Source: Paraoerskovia sediminicola (lineage in GTDB: Bacteria; Actinomycetota; Actinomycetes; Actinomycetales; Cellulomonadaceae). From it: a stretch of DNA of 64,000 nucleotides. How positions within the stretch are numbered: the first letter of the stretch is position 1; each line of letters begins with the position of its first letter. Below the pieces are notes generated by a model that was not told the origin of the DNA, did not search any database, and was given only the letters and a program-made list of their open reading frames with translations. Positions 40,240 to 49,335 of this stretch are shown piece by piece. A program made the translations under genes and the position numbers. Location: the NCBI RefSeq assembly GCF_030296575.1, contig NZ_AP027729.1:248001-312000 (forward strand). The letters are read 5' to 3'.

Positions 40240-40320
40240 AGGGTGTAGACGCCGCGCAGGTCCGCGACACCGTGCGCACACGCGCGTTGGGGCATCGGCC
40301 ACCACGAGGACCAGGAACGA

Positions 40321-40352
40321 CGAAGGCCCGGACCGCATGGTCCGGGCCTTCG
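40321..40352 (-). terminator. Terminator of initiator tRNA copy 1
   Basis: CGAAGGCCCGGAC at 40321-40333 pairs perfectly with GTCCGGGCCTTCG at 40340-40352. On the minus strand it begins 13 bases after the tRNA 3' end and is followed by TCGTTCC. The same stem core is found after the second tRNA copy. Confidence 0.85.
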
Positions 40353-40365
40353 TCGACTACCTGAG

Positions 40366-40439
40366 TAGCGGGGGCAGGATTTGAACCTGCGACCTCTGGG
40401 TTATGAGCCCAGCGAGCTACCGAGCTGCTCCACCCCGCG
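40366..40439 (-). tRNA. Initiator tRNA-fMet (CAT), copy 1
   Basis: 74 bases on the minus strand that fold as a tRNA with anticodon CAT. Initiator marks are the three G-C pairs next to the anticodon loop (G-G-G ... C-C-C) and an unpaired first acceptor position (C1 against T72). The T arm reads GCAGG-TTCAAAT-CCTGC. The CCA end is not fully encoded. It is identical to the copy at 42884-42957. Confidence 0.96.
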
Positions 40440-40500
40440 TCGGTGGTCCTAGTCTACGCGACGCACGACGCCGATCGCACCACGGGCGACACCCACCGCA

Positions 40501-41118
40501 TCACCCCGGGCTCGAGCCCGTCCGGCGGTAGCGGACGTGCGTGGCCAACGGGGAGTGCAGCACGTCGACGGGCTCGAACCCGAACTCGTCGACGCCGTCG
40601 AACACACGCTCACCGGACCCCAGGAGGACCGGGACGATGTCGAGCGTGAGCTCGTCGACGACCCCGGCGGCGAGAGCCTGGCGGACGGCGGACGCACCGC
40701 CGGCGATGTCGACGCCCTTGTCGCCGGCCGCCTCGCGCGCCCGCGCATAGGCCGTGCCGAAGCCGCCGGTGACGAAGTGGAACGTCGTCCCACCGTCCAT
40801 CTCGATCGGCTCGCGGGCGTGATGCGTCAGCACGAAGACCGGTGCGCGGTACGGCGGCTCGGGCCCCCACCACCCCCGCCAGTCCTCGTCCCACGCGCCG
40901 CGGACAGGCCCGAACATGTTCCGACCCATGACGTAGGCGCCCCGCGGGCGCATGAGCCAGGCGGACGCCCGTGCGTCGTTCTCGGTGGCCCGCTCGTCGC
41001 CCAGGTGCCAGCGATGCAGCTCGCCTCCCCGACGCCCGAGCGGCTCCTCACGACTCTGGCCGGGACCGGCGACGAACCCGTCGAGCGATACCGACATGTG
41101 ACAGGTGGTGATCGGCAT
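40501..41118 (-). CDS. Dihydrofolate reductase family (RibD C-terminal-like) protein
   Basis: 205 residues. Family features: M-S-V-S-L-D-G-F-V-A-G-P near the start, Y-V-M-G-R-N-M-F-G, V-F-V-L-T-H-H, and D-I-A-G-G-A-S-A-V-R-Q-A-L near residue 150, the NADPH-binding part of the RibD/DHFR fold. It is not a housekeeping DHFR or RibD, and the substrate is unknown. The ATG at 41118 is chosen for the common M-P-I-T-T-C-H start; an internal ATG at the M-S-V position is possible. The gene lies between the two initiator tRNA genes. Confidence 0.85.
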   Translation of the reverse strand: MPITTCHMSVSLDGFVAGPGQSREEPLGRRGGELHRWHLGDERATENDARASAWLMRPRGAYVMGRNMFGPVRGAWDEDWRGWWGPEPPYRAPVFVLTHHAREPIEMDGGTTFHFVTGGFGTAYARAREAAGDKGVDIAGGASAVRQALAAGVVDELTLDIVPVLLGSGERVFDGVDEFGFEPVDVLHSPLATHVRYRRTGSSPG

Positions 41119-41218
41119 CCCTCGATGGTCTCCTGACCAATGGCGTCCTGCAGGGCGACGTGTCCGCGGCTGTCTCCGAGGGGCCCGCGCCGACGTCACC
41201 CGGGTGTCGGCCCTCGGT

Positions 41219-42762
41219 TCACGGCCGCCGTCCGGTAGCTGCCGGACGGCGACCCCGGTGCGCCCGGGCCTGCCGCCGCAGGACTGCGGGGCGCGTCGCC
41301 GACCACGCACGACGCCCGACCCTGAGCCGCCGACCGCTCGAGGACGGGACGGCCACAGGTCGCGCGACGTCGAGCGGACGGTCGTCGCCCCGCACGCAGA
41401 CCTCCGCGCCGCCGTCCTCGACCGCACGGTCCGACGCGCCCACGTGCCTGCGCTGCCACGCGAGGTACGCCGGGACCAGCAGGCAGACCGAACCGGCCCA
41501 CGCGAGCGGGTTGCTCCAGACGACCCCCGAGTACCCGAAGGCCCCGCCGAGGACGACCGCCGCCGCAGAACGCATGACGAGCTCCAGGAACCCGGAGACC
41601 GTCGGCACGAGAGAACGCCCGAGACCCTGCAGCGCGCCACGCACGACGAAGAGCACGCCCAGGACCGAGTACAGCGCGCCGTTGACCGTCAGGAACTCCC
41701 CGGCCATGTCCACGACCGCGCCCTGACCCGGGCCGACGAAGAGCTCGACGAGACCTGTCCCCCACAGCACGAGTACCGCCCCGAGCGCGGCCGAGCCGAC
41801 GACGGCCATGATCACGCCGTGGCGCACGCCCTGGCGGATCCGGTCGTCCCTGCGCGCACCCCGGTTCTGGGCGACGAACATCGACACCGCGAGCCCGAGG
41901 GAGCCGAGCAGGGCAACGGCGATCCCGTCGACGCGGGCCGCCGTCGTGTACGCGGCGACGGCATCGGCCCCGAGCTCGTTGAGGGCGAACTGCACGACCA
42001 GCGTCCCGATCGCGATGATCGACATCTGGAGCCCCATGGGAAGCCCGAGGCGCAGGTGCTGCGCGTAGTCCCCGCGCGAGACCCTCCACCCGCCGCGGCG
42101 GACCAGGAGCTCGGGGACGCGGAGGCGCACGTACGCGAGGCAGAGCACCACCGACACCGCCTGCGAGGCGACGGTCGCTGCGGCGGCCCCACCCACGCCG
42201 AGGCCGAGCGCGCCGACGAGCAGCACGGTGAGGCCGGCGTTGAGGACGCAGCAGGCGACGAGGAAGTACAGGGGCGTCCTCGAGTCGCCGATCGCGCGGA
42301 TGATCGAGGACAGGTAGTTGAAGAACATCAGCGCGACCGTGCCGCCGAAGGTCACCACCGAGAAGACCTGGGCGTCGTGGATCAGCTCGGGAGGGTGCGC
42401 AGCAGCCTCAGCGCAGGTCCCGTGGCAGCGATCGCGACGACCGTGACGAGGAGTGAGGCGAGCGCGGTCAGCACCGTCCCGGTGGCGACGGAGCGACGCA
42501 GGCCGTCGGTGTCTCGTGCGCCGTGCGCGACGGCGGTCGGGATCGCGAACCCGGACGTCATCCCGAACGTGAACCCCAGGAGCAGGAACGTCAGCCCACC
42601 CGTGGCGCCGACCGCGGCGAGGGCGTCGACGCCGATCGCGCGCCCGACGACGAAGGCGTCGGTCAGCCCGTACAGCTGCTGGACGACGTTCCCGAGGAAG
42701 AGCGGGACGGAGAACGCCAGGATCACACGCCAGGGTCGACCGGACGTGAGGGTGGTGGCCAT
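41219..42762 (-). CDS. MATE family efflux transporter (one frame break)
   Basis: About 514 residues after repair, with twelve membrane segments. It opens I-L-A-F-S-V-P-L-F-L-G-N-V-V-Q-Q-L-Y-G, typical of NorM/DinF-type MATE proteins, which export cationic drugs against Na+ or H+. One C is missing on the coding strand at 42393-42395; repair gives R-T-P-P-E-L-I-H-D. The last 60 residues are Arg/Ala-rich without membrane segments and look out of place; either the protein has an unusual tail or a further base error hides an earlier stop. The ATG at 42762 follows GAGG by about 10 bases. Confidence 0.85.
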
Positions 42763-42832
42763 GCGGGTGTGCCTCACGGTGAGAAGGGGCTGCGATGGAT
42801 CGTATCGATTCGATCCGAACGTTGAGAGAGAC

Positions 42833-42874
42833 AGCACTGAAGGCCCGGACCTGGTGGTCCGGGCCTTCGGTGCT
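42833..42874 (-). terminator. Terminator of initiator tRNA copy 2
   Basis: An 18-bp stem, 42833-42850 with 42857-42874, one mismatch, 6-base loop. The core GAAGGCCCGGAC is the same as in the terminator of the first copy, so tRNA and terminator were duplicated together. Confidence 0.85.
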
Positions 42875-42883
42875 GTTCCTGAG

Positions 42884-42957
42884 TAGCGGGGGCAGGATTT
42901 GAACCTGCGACCTCTGGGTTATGAGCCCAGCGAGCTACCGAGCTGCTCCACCCCGCG
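42884..42957 (-). tRNA. Initiator tRNA-fMet (CAT), copy 2
   Basis: 74 bases, minus strand, identical to 40366-40439, with the same initiator marks: C1 unpaired with T72, three G-C pairs flanking the anticodon loop, anticodon CAT. No plus-strand tRNA or other RNA gene is visible nearby. The following 190 bases up to 43151 hold only the UPF0182 downstream region, with a weak CGGGCCGG/CCGGCCCG hairpin at 43096-43130. Confidence 0.96.
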
Positions 42958-43151
42958 TCGGTGAACACCACCCTACGCGGGGTGGGACGTCAGGCCAAAT
43001 CACTTCCACCGCCCGGGCCCATGACGCTGATCACACCGGCCGGCCACGACTTGCATCGGACCGCGCACGGCCGGGGCCGGACCCCGAGACGACGGCGGGC
43101 CGGCCGCAGGGTCTCCCCACGACCGGCCCGTCGCCGTGTCGACCCCGAAGG

Positions 43152-46100
43152 TCAGCCGTTCTCGATCGCGTCCTGCGCCGCCACCGCCCGCTGGACCGCG
43201 TCGTCGAGAGCGTCCTGTGCCTCGCCGTAGGCGGCGAAGTCGCCGTCCGCCAGCGCGGCGTTGCCGTCGTCGAGCGCCGTCTGCATGTCGGTCAGCGCCT
43301 GGTCGAGCGCAGCCGTCGGGTCGCCGTCCACGCCGCCACCGGTGTCCGCGGTGGGCTCCGTCGTCGGCTCTGCCGACGGCTCGGTCGTGGGCTCCGTCGT
43401 CGGTTCGGTCGTCTCACCGGAGTCCGGCAGCACGACGTCGCTGTCCCCGTCGACCGGGGCATCAGGCACCTCGGTCTCGGCCTCGCCGCCCGCGTCGCCC
43501 GCGTCGGCCCCGGAGTCGCCGCCGAACACCTGGTTCAGCGCCTCGTCGAGGGTGTCGGCGAACCCGACCTCGTCACCGAAGGACACGAGGACCTTGCGGA
43601 GCAGCGGGATCTTCACGTCACCCGTGGACTGCAGGTAGACCGGCTGCACGTAGAGCAGGCCACCACCGACCGGGAGGGTCAGCAGGTTCCCCTTGATCAC
43701 GTCCGAGTTCCCGCGCGAGAGGATGTTGATCTCGTTCGCGATCGTCGGGTCCGTGTCGAAGGTGTTCTGCACCTGGCCCGGTCCGGGGACCGTCGAGTTG
43801 CGCGGCAGCTCCAGCAGTCGGAGCTTGCCGTAGTCCTCGGACTTCCGGCCTGCCTCGGTCCCGGCCTCGGCATCGACCGCGAGGAACCCGGTGAGGATCT
43901 CGCGGTCGGTGTTACCGCCGGGGATGAAGCTCGAGGTCAGCGAGAAGGTCGGGGAGTCCTGACCCGGCATCTGCAGCGTCAGGTAGTACGGCGGCTGCAG
44001 CGGCTTGTTCTGCCCGTCGACCGTCGGGTCGGAAGGGTTGCGCCAGAAGTCCTGGCCGGAGAAGAACTCCGAGGCGTCGGTCACGTGGTACTGGGTCAGG
44101 AGCGACCGCTGCACCTTGAACAGGTCCTCGGGGTAGCGCAGGTGGTTCATCAGGTCGCTCGTGATCTCGGACATCGGCTGGATGCTCGCGGGGAACACGC
44201 CCTCCCACGCCTTGAGCATCGGGTCGTCCGGCTCCCACGAGTACAGGTCGACGGAGCCGTCGTACGCGTCCACGGTCGCCTTGACCGAGTTGCGCATGTA
44301 GTTGACCTCCTCGGGGGCGATCGCCTGGATCGACGCCGAGGTGCCGGTGAGCGAGTCCGCCGTGGCCTCGTCGATCGAGCGCTGCGCCGAGTAGGGGTAG
44401 GCGTCCGACGTCGTGTAGCCCTCGACGACGTACTTGACCTTCCCGTCGACGACCGCCGGGTAGACCCGACCGTCGAGCGTCAGGTACGGGGCGACCTTCT
44501 GGACGCGCTCCGCCGGGCTGCGGTCGTAGAGGATCTGCGACTCGCTCGTGACGCGGTCGGAGAAGAGGATCTGCTCCGAGCCGAACTTGAGCGCGTAGAG
44601 GATCTTGTTCAGGAATCCGCCGACGCTCGGACCCGCGACGGTGCCGTCGGCGCCGAACGTGGTGTTGACCTGGCCACCGGCCTCGTCGTCCGGGTAGTCG
44701 AGCTCCCACGGCGTCGTCTCGTCGGGCGCACCGACGATCGAGTACTCCGTCGCCTGGGGGCTGAAGTAGATGCGCTCCTGGTAGCCGTCCCCCATGTCGG
44801 TCAGCGCGCCCTTCGCGGGGATGTCGCCCTCGTAGAACGCCGGGCGACCCTCCGGACCGGTCTGGTTGCCGTAGGCGGCGACCACGCCGAACCCGTGCGT
44901 GAACACGGTGTGGTCGTTGACCCAGTTGCGCTGGTCGGACCCGAGGCCGTCGAGGTAGAGCTCGCGCACCGCGATGACGGTGTCCTCGCTCTCGCCGTCG
45001 ATCGTGTACCGGTCGACGGCGAGGGTCGGCTCGAAGTTGTAGTACTGCTTGTTCTGCTGGAGCTGGCGGAACGTCGGGCTGACGATCTGCGGGTCGAGGA
45101 GGCGGATCGACGCGGTCGTCTGCGCGTCCTCCCGCAGGCCTCCGGCCTCGGCCTCGGTCGACGCGTCGTACTGCTGGGACTCCACCTTGTCGAGGCCGAA
45201 CGCCTGGGTGGTCGCGTCGATGTTCCGCTGGATGTACGGGGCCTCGAACTCCTGCGCGTTCGGCGTCACCTGGAAGCGCTGGACGATCGCCGGGTAGATG
45301 CCGCCGATCGCGATCGCCGCGACGACCATCAGCCCGACCCCGATGACCGGCAGCCGCCAGTCGCTGCGGAACGCCGCGATGACGAAGAGCACCGCGACGC
45401 CGACGGCGACGAAGGCGAGGATCGTCTTGGCCGGGAGCACCGCGTTGACGTCGGTGTACGACGCCCCGTCGAACTTGGCGTTCGTGGAGGTCAGCAGCGA
45501 GTACCGGTCGAGCCAGTAGTTCACACCGATGAGCAGCACCAGGACGGCGCCCGTGACGGCGAGCTGCACGCGCGCCGCCTTCGTGGTGCGCGGGGTGTCG
45601 CCCGAGCCGCCGATGCGCAGCCCGCCGTAGAGGTAGTGGGTCACGAGCGCGCCGATCCCGGCGACGATCACGACGGCGAGGAGGAACCCGACGACGAACC
45701 GCAGCAGCGGGAGCGTGAAGATGAAGAACGAGATGTCCATGCCGAACTGCGGGTCGTCCTTGCCGAAGGCGACCTGGTTCACGGCGAGGAGCACCGTCTG
45801 CCACTGCGACGCCGCAGCAGTGCCGGCGAAGAAGCCGACGAGCGCGGGCGCTCCCCAGGTGACGACCTTGCGCAGCGGCTCGACGGCCTCACGGTACTGG
45901 TCGAGCGTCGCCTGCTCGGGCGTCGACGGCGCGTAGATCGGCCGCGAACGGTAGGCGATCGACAGCGAGGTGAAGAGGATCCCGCCCATCACCAGGAACG
46001 CGGCGACGAACAGCGCGGCGCGCGTGCCCCACTCCGTCCAGATGACCTCCTCGAAGCCGAGCTGCGCGAACCAGAGCACCTCGGTCCAGAACTGCGCGAG

Positions 46101-46217
46101 CAGCAGGAGCACGACGACGAGCGCGGCCACCACCACGAGAGCGACGATCAGCGGGCTGCGACGCCGCGACGGCGGCGAGCCTTCCGACTGTTGGCGGGGC
46201 GGTGCGGCGAATGACAC
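43152..46217 (-). CDS. UPF0182 family integral membrane protein
   Basis: 1021 residues, full length for the family. Seven membrane segments lie in the first 330 residues (F-W-T-E-V-L-W-F-A-Q-L-G-F is characteristic). A large extracytoplasmic domain follows, and the tail is acidic with Thr-Glu-Pro-Thr repeats around residues 925-960. Homologues (Rv3193c in M. tuberculosis) are conserved in actinomycetes but have no proven function. GTG at 46217 has AGAGG upstream. It is divergent from the PPA1309 gene. Confidence 0.92.
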   Translation of the reverse strand: MSFAAPPRQQSEGSPPSRRRSPLIVALVVVAALVVVLLLLAQFWTEVLWFAQLGFEEVIWTEWGTRAALFVAAFLVMGGILFTSLSIAYRSRPIYAPSTPEQATLDQYREAVEPLRKVVTWGAPALVGFFAGTAAASQWQTVLLAVNQVAFGKDDPQFGMDISFFIFTLPLLRFVVGFLLAVVIVAGIGALVTHYLYGGLRIGGSGDTPRTTKAARVQLAVTGAVLVLLIGVNYWLDRYSLLTSTNAKFDGASYTDVNAVLPAKTILAFVAVGVAVLFVIAAFRSDWRLPVIGVGLMVVAAIAIGGIYPAIVQRFQVTPNAQEFEAPYIQRNIDATTQAFGLDKVESQQYDASTEAEAGGLREDAQTTASIRLLDPQIVSPTFRQLQQNKQYYNFEPTLAVDRYTIDGESEDTVIAVRELYLDGLGSDQRNWVNDHTVFTHGFGVVAAYGNQTGPEGRPAFYEGDIPAKGALTDMGDGYQERIYFSPQATEYSIVGAPDETTPWELDYPDDEAGGQVNTTFGADGTVAGPSVGGFLNKILYALKFGSEQILFSDRVTSESQILYDRSPAERVQKVAPYLTLDGRVYPAVVDGKVKYVVEGYTTSDAYPYSAQRSIDEATADSLTGTSASIQAIAPEEVNYMRNSVKATVDAYDGSVDLYSWEPDDPMLKAWEGVFPASIQPMSEITSDLMNHLRYPEDLFKVQRSLLTQYHVTDASEFFSGQDFWRNPSDPTVDGQNKPLQPPYYLTLQMPGQDSPTFSLTSSFIPGGNTDREILTGFLAVDAEAGTEAGRKSEDYGKLRLLELPRNSTVPGPGQVQNTFDTDPTIANEINILSRGNSDVIKGNLLTLPVGGGLLYVQPVYLQSTGDVKIPLLRKVLVSFGDEVGFADTLDEALNQVFGGDSGADAGDAGGEAETEVPDAPVDGDSDVVLPDSGETTEPTTEPTTEPSAEPTTEPTADTGGGVDGDPTAALDQALTDMQTALDDGNAALADGDFAAYGEAQDALDDAVQRAVAAQDAIENG

Positions 46218-46421
46218 GGGCTACCTCTTCGTTGCGATCTGCGGCAGCTCTCGGCGCCCGTGGGCGCGGATCGCTGCAGGGGTCGTCGGTCGTGTCACCA
46301 AGTTTCCCACACGGCCCCACCACGATGTGACACGGAACGGTCACGTTCAGGTCACTGCAGGCGTCGCCGGCGCTCCTCGACCGGGTGGTCCACCGGCCCC
46401 GACGTCTGGGACCCTGGTCGC

Positions 46422-47015
46422 ATGACCGACGAACCCAGCACGCCCTCGCCGCACACGGCGGACGGGCCGCAGACCTCCGTCACCGCCGCGCAGATCGCGC
46501 TCGCCGAGGCCGTGCGCGAGATCGAGCAGCACGTCTCGTCCGCCGGGTGGGACGGCCCCGTCCGCCTCTTCGCGCTCGTCGACACCGCGGGCGCCCTCGC
46601 CGCGGACCCGAGCCTGGCCGAGCGGCTGCCCGCCGACGTCGTGGAGACCGCCGCGACGGGCAACGGGCACCTCACCTCGGTGGAGCAGGAGCTGGCCGAG
46701 GCGGACGACCTCGAGGCCCTCCTGGCCCGCATCGGCTGGCCGGACTCCGTCGACGGTGCGGCGCTGGTCGTCGAGCGGATCGTGCTGCCGCCCGAGGCCG
46801 AGCAGGACGTCCCCGGCGACCCGGAGGCGGCGCTCGCGTTCCTCAGTGAGCACCCGTCCCGCGAGGACGTGCGGATCGCGGTCGGCGTGCTGCGCGACGG
46901 GTCCGCCTGGTGCGGTCTGCGGTCCCGGTCGCACGACGACGACACCCAGGTCGCGTTCGGCTCCGACCTCGTGCCCGGCCTCGTCGAGGCTCTGGCGGCG
47001 ACCCTCCGGGACTGA
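46422..47015 (+). CDS. PPA1309 family protein
   Basis: 197 residues, soluble and acidic. The family is restricted to actinomycetes and has no known function to me. Recognisable parts are A-E-A-V-R-E-I-E-Q-H-V in the first helix, W-D-G-P-V-R-L-F-A-L-V-D-T and G-V-L-R-D-G-S-A-W-C-G-L-R. The ATG at 46422 gives the normal length. Its usual neighbours are UPF0182 and the YlbL-type protease, as here. Confidence 0.82.
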   Translation: MTDEPSTPSPHTADGPQTSVTAAQIALAEAVREIEQHVSSAGWDGPVRLFALVDTAGALAADPSLAERLPADVVETAATGNGHLTSVEQELAEADDLEALLARIGWPDSVDGAALVVERIVLPPEAEQDVPGDPEAALAFLSEHPSREDVRIAVGVLRDGSAWCGLRSRSHDDDTQVAFGSDLVPGLVEALAATLRD

Positions 47016-47029
47016 CCCCTCGGCGTCGG

Positions 47030-48163
47030 TCAGCCGGCCGCCTGCTGCTCCTCGCACGTGGGCAGCCCGTCCGTGTCGCCCGCCCCGATCGCGGTGATCG
47101 CGTCGACGGCGTCGTCGAGGGTCCCGACGGCGGTCACCTGCAGGCCGTCGGGCACGTGGCCGACGACCTCGTCGCAGTTGTCGTCGGGCGCGAGGAACCA
47201 CTGCGCACCGTCCCGCTGCGCTCCGTAGAGCTTCTGGCGGATCCCGCCGATCGGTCCCACGGTCCCGTCCACGTCCATGGTGCCGGTCCCGGCGACGACC
47301 GCGCCGTCCGCCTCGTCCTCGGGCGTCAGCTTGTCGACGATCCCGAGGGCGAACATGGTGCCCGCGCTGGGCCCGCCGATGTCGCCGATCTGGATCGTCA
47401 CGTCCACGGGCATGTCGAAGTCGGTGCCGAGGAACACCCCGAGCACCGCCTGGCCGTCCACGTCGCCCGTCGTGACGGGGGCGTCGACGTCCTCCCCGTC
47501 CCGCTCCACCCCGACCACGACCTCGTCGCCCGGCGTGGTCGCGGCAAGGTGGTCGATCAGGTCCTGGTACGTGACCACCTCCTGCCCGTCCAGGGACCGG
47601 ACGACGTCGCCCTCCTCGAGGACGCCGTCCGACGCCCCGCCCTCCACGGTGCCGGCGACCGTCAGGGTGACCGGGACGTCGTACCCGACCTGGGTGAGCG
47701 CCGCGACCGTCGCGCTCTCCTGCGACGAGACCATGTCGGCCGTGTTGGCGGCCTCGACCTCCTCGGCGGTTCGGTCGGGCGGGAAGATCAGCTCCTTGGG
47801 GTAGACCGAGCGCTTCGGGTCGATCCACCCACGGATCACGCCCAGGGCGTCCGTCGGGTACCCCGGTCCCCCGGAGACCGAGACCGTCGTCAGCCGCAGC
47901 TCGCCGGTCGACGGGTACGTCTCGGCACCCGAGATCTCGATGAGCTCGGTCCCGTCCTGGGTCCCGAGCGTGTCCTCCGTCGGCCCCGGGGAGCGGACGG
48001 CGTAGGGCGCCGGGACGAGGATCAGCACCGTGAGCAGCGCGAGGGTGGCGACCAGGGAGACACCCAGGGTCGTCGCGCGGGGCGTGGGCCCGACGACCGT
48101 CCAGCGGGAGGGCTGTCGGCTGTCGTCGACGCTCGCGATCGGTCCCGGGTCCTCAGCAGTCAC
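47030..48163 (-). CDS. YlbL family PDZ/Lon-type (S16) membrane protease
   Basis: 377 residues. One N-terminal membrane segment lies at about 30-50, then an extracytoplasmic PDZ domain (about 150-225: L-E-E-G-D-V-V-R-S-L-D-G-Q-E-V) and a Lon-like proteolytic domain. The catalytic dyad is Ser266 in G-G-P-S-A-G-T-M-F and Lys311 in G-I-R-Q-K-L-Y. It probably degrades or quality-controls exported proteins. The M. tuberculosis counterpart in the same neighbourhood is Rv3194c. Convergent with PPA1309, 14 bases apart. Confidence 0.92.
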   Translation of the reverse strand: MTAEDPGPIASVDDSRQPSRWTVVGPTPRATTLGVSLVATLALLTVLILVPAPYAVRSPGPTEDTLGTQDGTELIEISGAETYPSTGELRLTTVSVSGGPGYPTDALGVIRGWIDPKRSVYPKELIFPPDRTAEEVEAANTADMVSSQESATVAALTQVGYDVPVTLTVAGTVEGGASDGVLEEGDVVRSLDGQEVVTYQDLIDHLAATTPGDEVVVGVERDGEDVDAPVTTGDVDGQAVLGVFLGTDFDMPVDVTIQIGDIGGPSAGTMFALGIVDKLTPEDEADGAVVAGTGTMDVDGTVGPIGGIRQKLYGAQRDGAQWFLAPDDNCDEVVGHVPDGLQVTAVGTLDDAVDAITAIGAGDTDGLPTCEEQQAAG

Positions 48164-48211
48164 CGCCCCATCATGACGGATCGTGACGCCCCGGCGGGAA
48201 CCGCGTCGTCG

Positions 48212-49267
48212 TCACCGACGGGCCCGCCGCACGAGGACGGCCGTCGCGAGGGCCGCGACCGCTGCCCCTGCGGCGCCGACCGCCGCCGCGTCGCGGCTGC
48301 CCACCCGGCGCCACCCGATCGTCGTGCCCGCGGGGCGGGATCCGGCGACCTCGGCCAGGCAGTCCGCGGTCGAGCGCTCCGGCCGCCATCCGGCGTCGAG
48401 CAGCCGGCGCGACGACACGGTCCAGTCGAAGAGCACGAACGCGAGGTCGCCCGAGCCCGAGGGGACGACGCCGGTGCGCCGCAACCGGTCGGCCATCCCG
48501 AACGCGGTCTCCACGGGGACGGCGATCGTCCGCAGCCCCACCAGACCGGCGACCTCGTCCTGCCCGACGACGTCGGGCGAGCCGTCGGGGTGCACCGCAC
48601 CGACCGTGACCGAACCGAGAAGGCCGCGGTCGAGCACCGTGGCGACCGCGGACACCAGGTCGTCGACGTGGAGCATCTGCCAGTCCTTGGTCACGCCTCG
48701 GGCGACCAGGAGCCGGGGCGCCTCGAGGTGCCGCGTGCAGATCGTGTCGACGCCCGGACCCGCCAGCATCGCGGGGCGCAGGATGCTCAGCCGCCCGAGC
48801 CCCGCGGACGTCACGAGCCGCTCCGCCTCGAGGAGTCGGTCGAGGACGCTGCCGGTGCCGTCCGGATCGGCCGGCGGAGCGTCGTCGTCCATCACGTCCC
48901 GGGCCGCCGACGCCCCGAGGACCGCAGCGGAGCTGATCAGGACGACGTGCGGGTCCCGCCCGGCCGACCGCAGCTCGTCCAGGGTCTCGTTCACCGCGTC
49001 GAGGAGGTCGCTGCGCGGGCCGTTGGCGAACTCTCCTGCGGGGATCGCGATGATGACGGCGGCCGCGTCCGCGACCGCCACGCACCCGCCGCCCAGGGCC
49101 GCGCGGAGCGCTCGGGCGACGACTCCGCCGCCCACGACCGCGATGCCTGACGCGGGCCACGACCCTGCGGTTCCCGGGCCCGCGCCGGGGCCCGCAGCCC
49201 CGCCGGACCCGGCCTCGTGCACCGGCCTCGTCTCGCTGCGCCCAGAGCGAACCTCGCCCTCCGACAT
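48212..49267 (-). CDS. NAD-dependent epimerase/dehydratase family protein
   Basis: 351 residues. After a Gly/Ala-rich N-terminus of about 38 residues, a Rossmann start is seen (I-A-V-V-G-G-G-V-V-A-R-A-L), then I-S-S-A-A-V-L-G and I-L-R-P-A-M-L-A-G-P-G and a C-terminal hydrophobic segment with basic end (A-V-A-A-L-A-T-A-V-L-V-R-R-A-R-R), suggesting a membrane tail. The nucleotide motif is G-G-G-V-V-A rather than a perfect G-x-x-G-x-x-G, and the Y-x-x-x-K pair is not clear, so enzymatic activity is uncertain. ATG at 49267. Confidence 0.72.
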   Translation of the reverse strand: MSEGEVRSGRSETRPVHEAGSGGAAGPGAGPGTAGSWPASGIAVVGGGVVARALRAALGGGCVAVADAAAVIIAIPAGEFANGPRSDLLDAVNETLDELRSAGRDPHVVLISSAAVLGASAARDVMDDDAPPADPDGTGSVLDRLLEAERLVTSAGLGRLSILRPAMLAGPGVDTICTRHLEAPRLLVARGVTKDWQMLHVDDLVSAVATVLDRGLLGSVTVGAVHPDGSPDVVGQDEVAGLVGLRTIAVPVETAFGMADRLRRTGVVPSGSGDLAFVLFDWTVSSRRLLDAGWRPERSTADCLAEVAGSRPAGTTIGWRRVGSRDAAAVGAAGAAVAALATAVLVRRARR

Positions 49268-49335
49268 GCCGCGCTCACCGCTCCCGAGGTCCGAATGTGG
49301 TTACCGTGACGTAGACGCTATCCCGAGGAGCCCAG

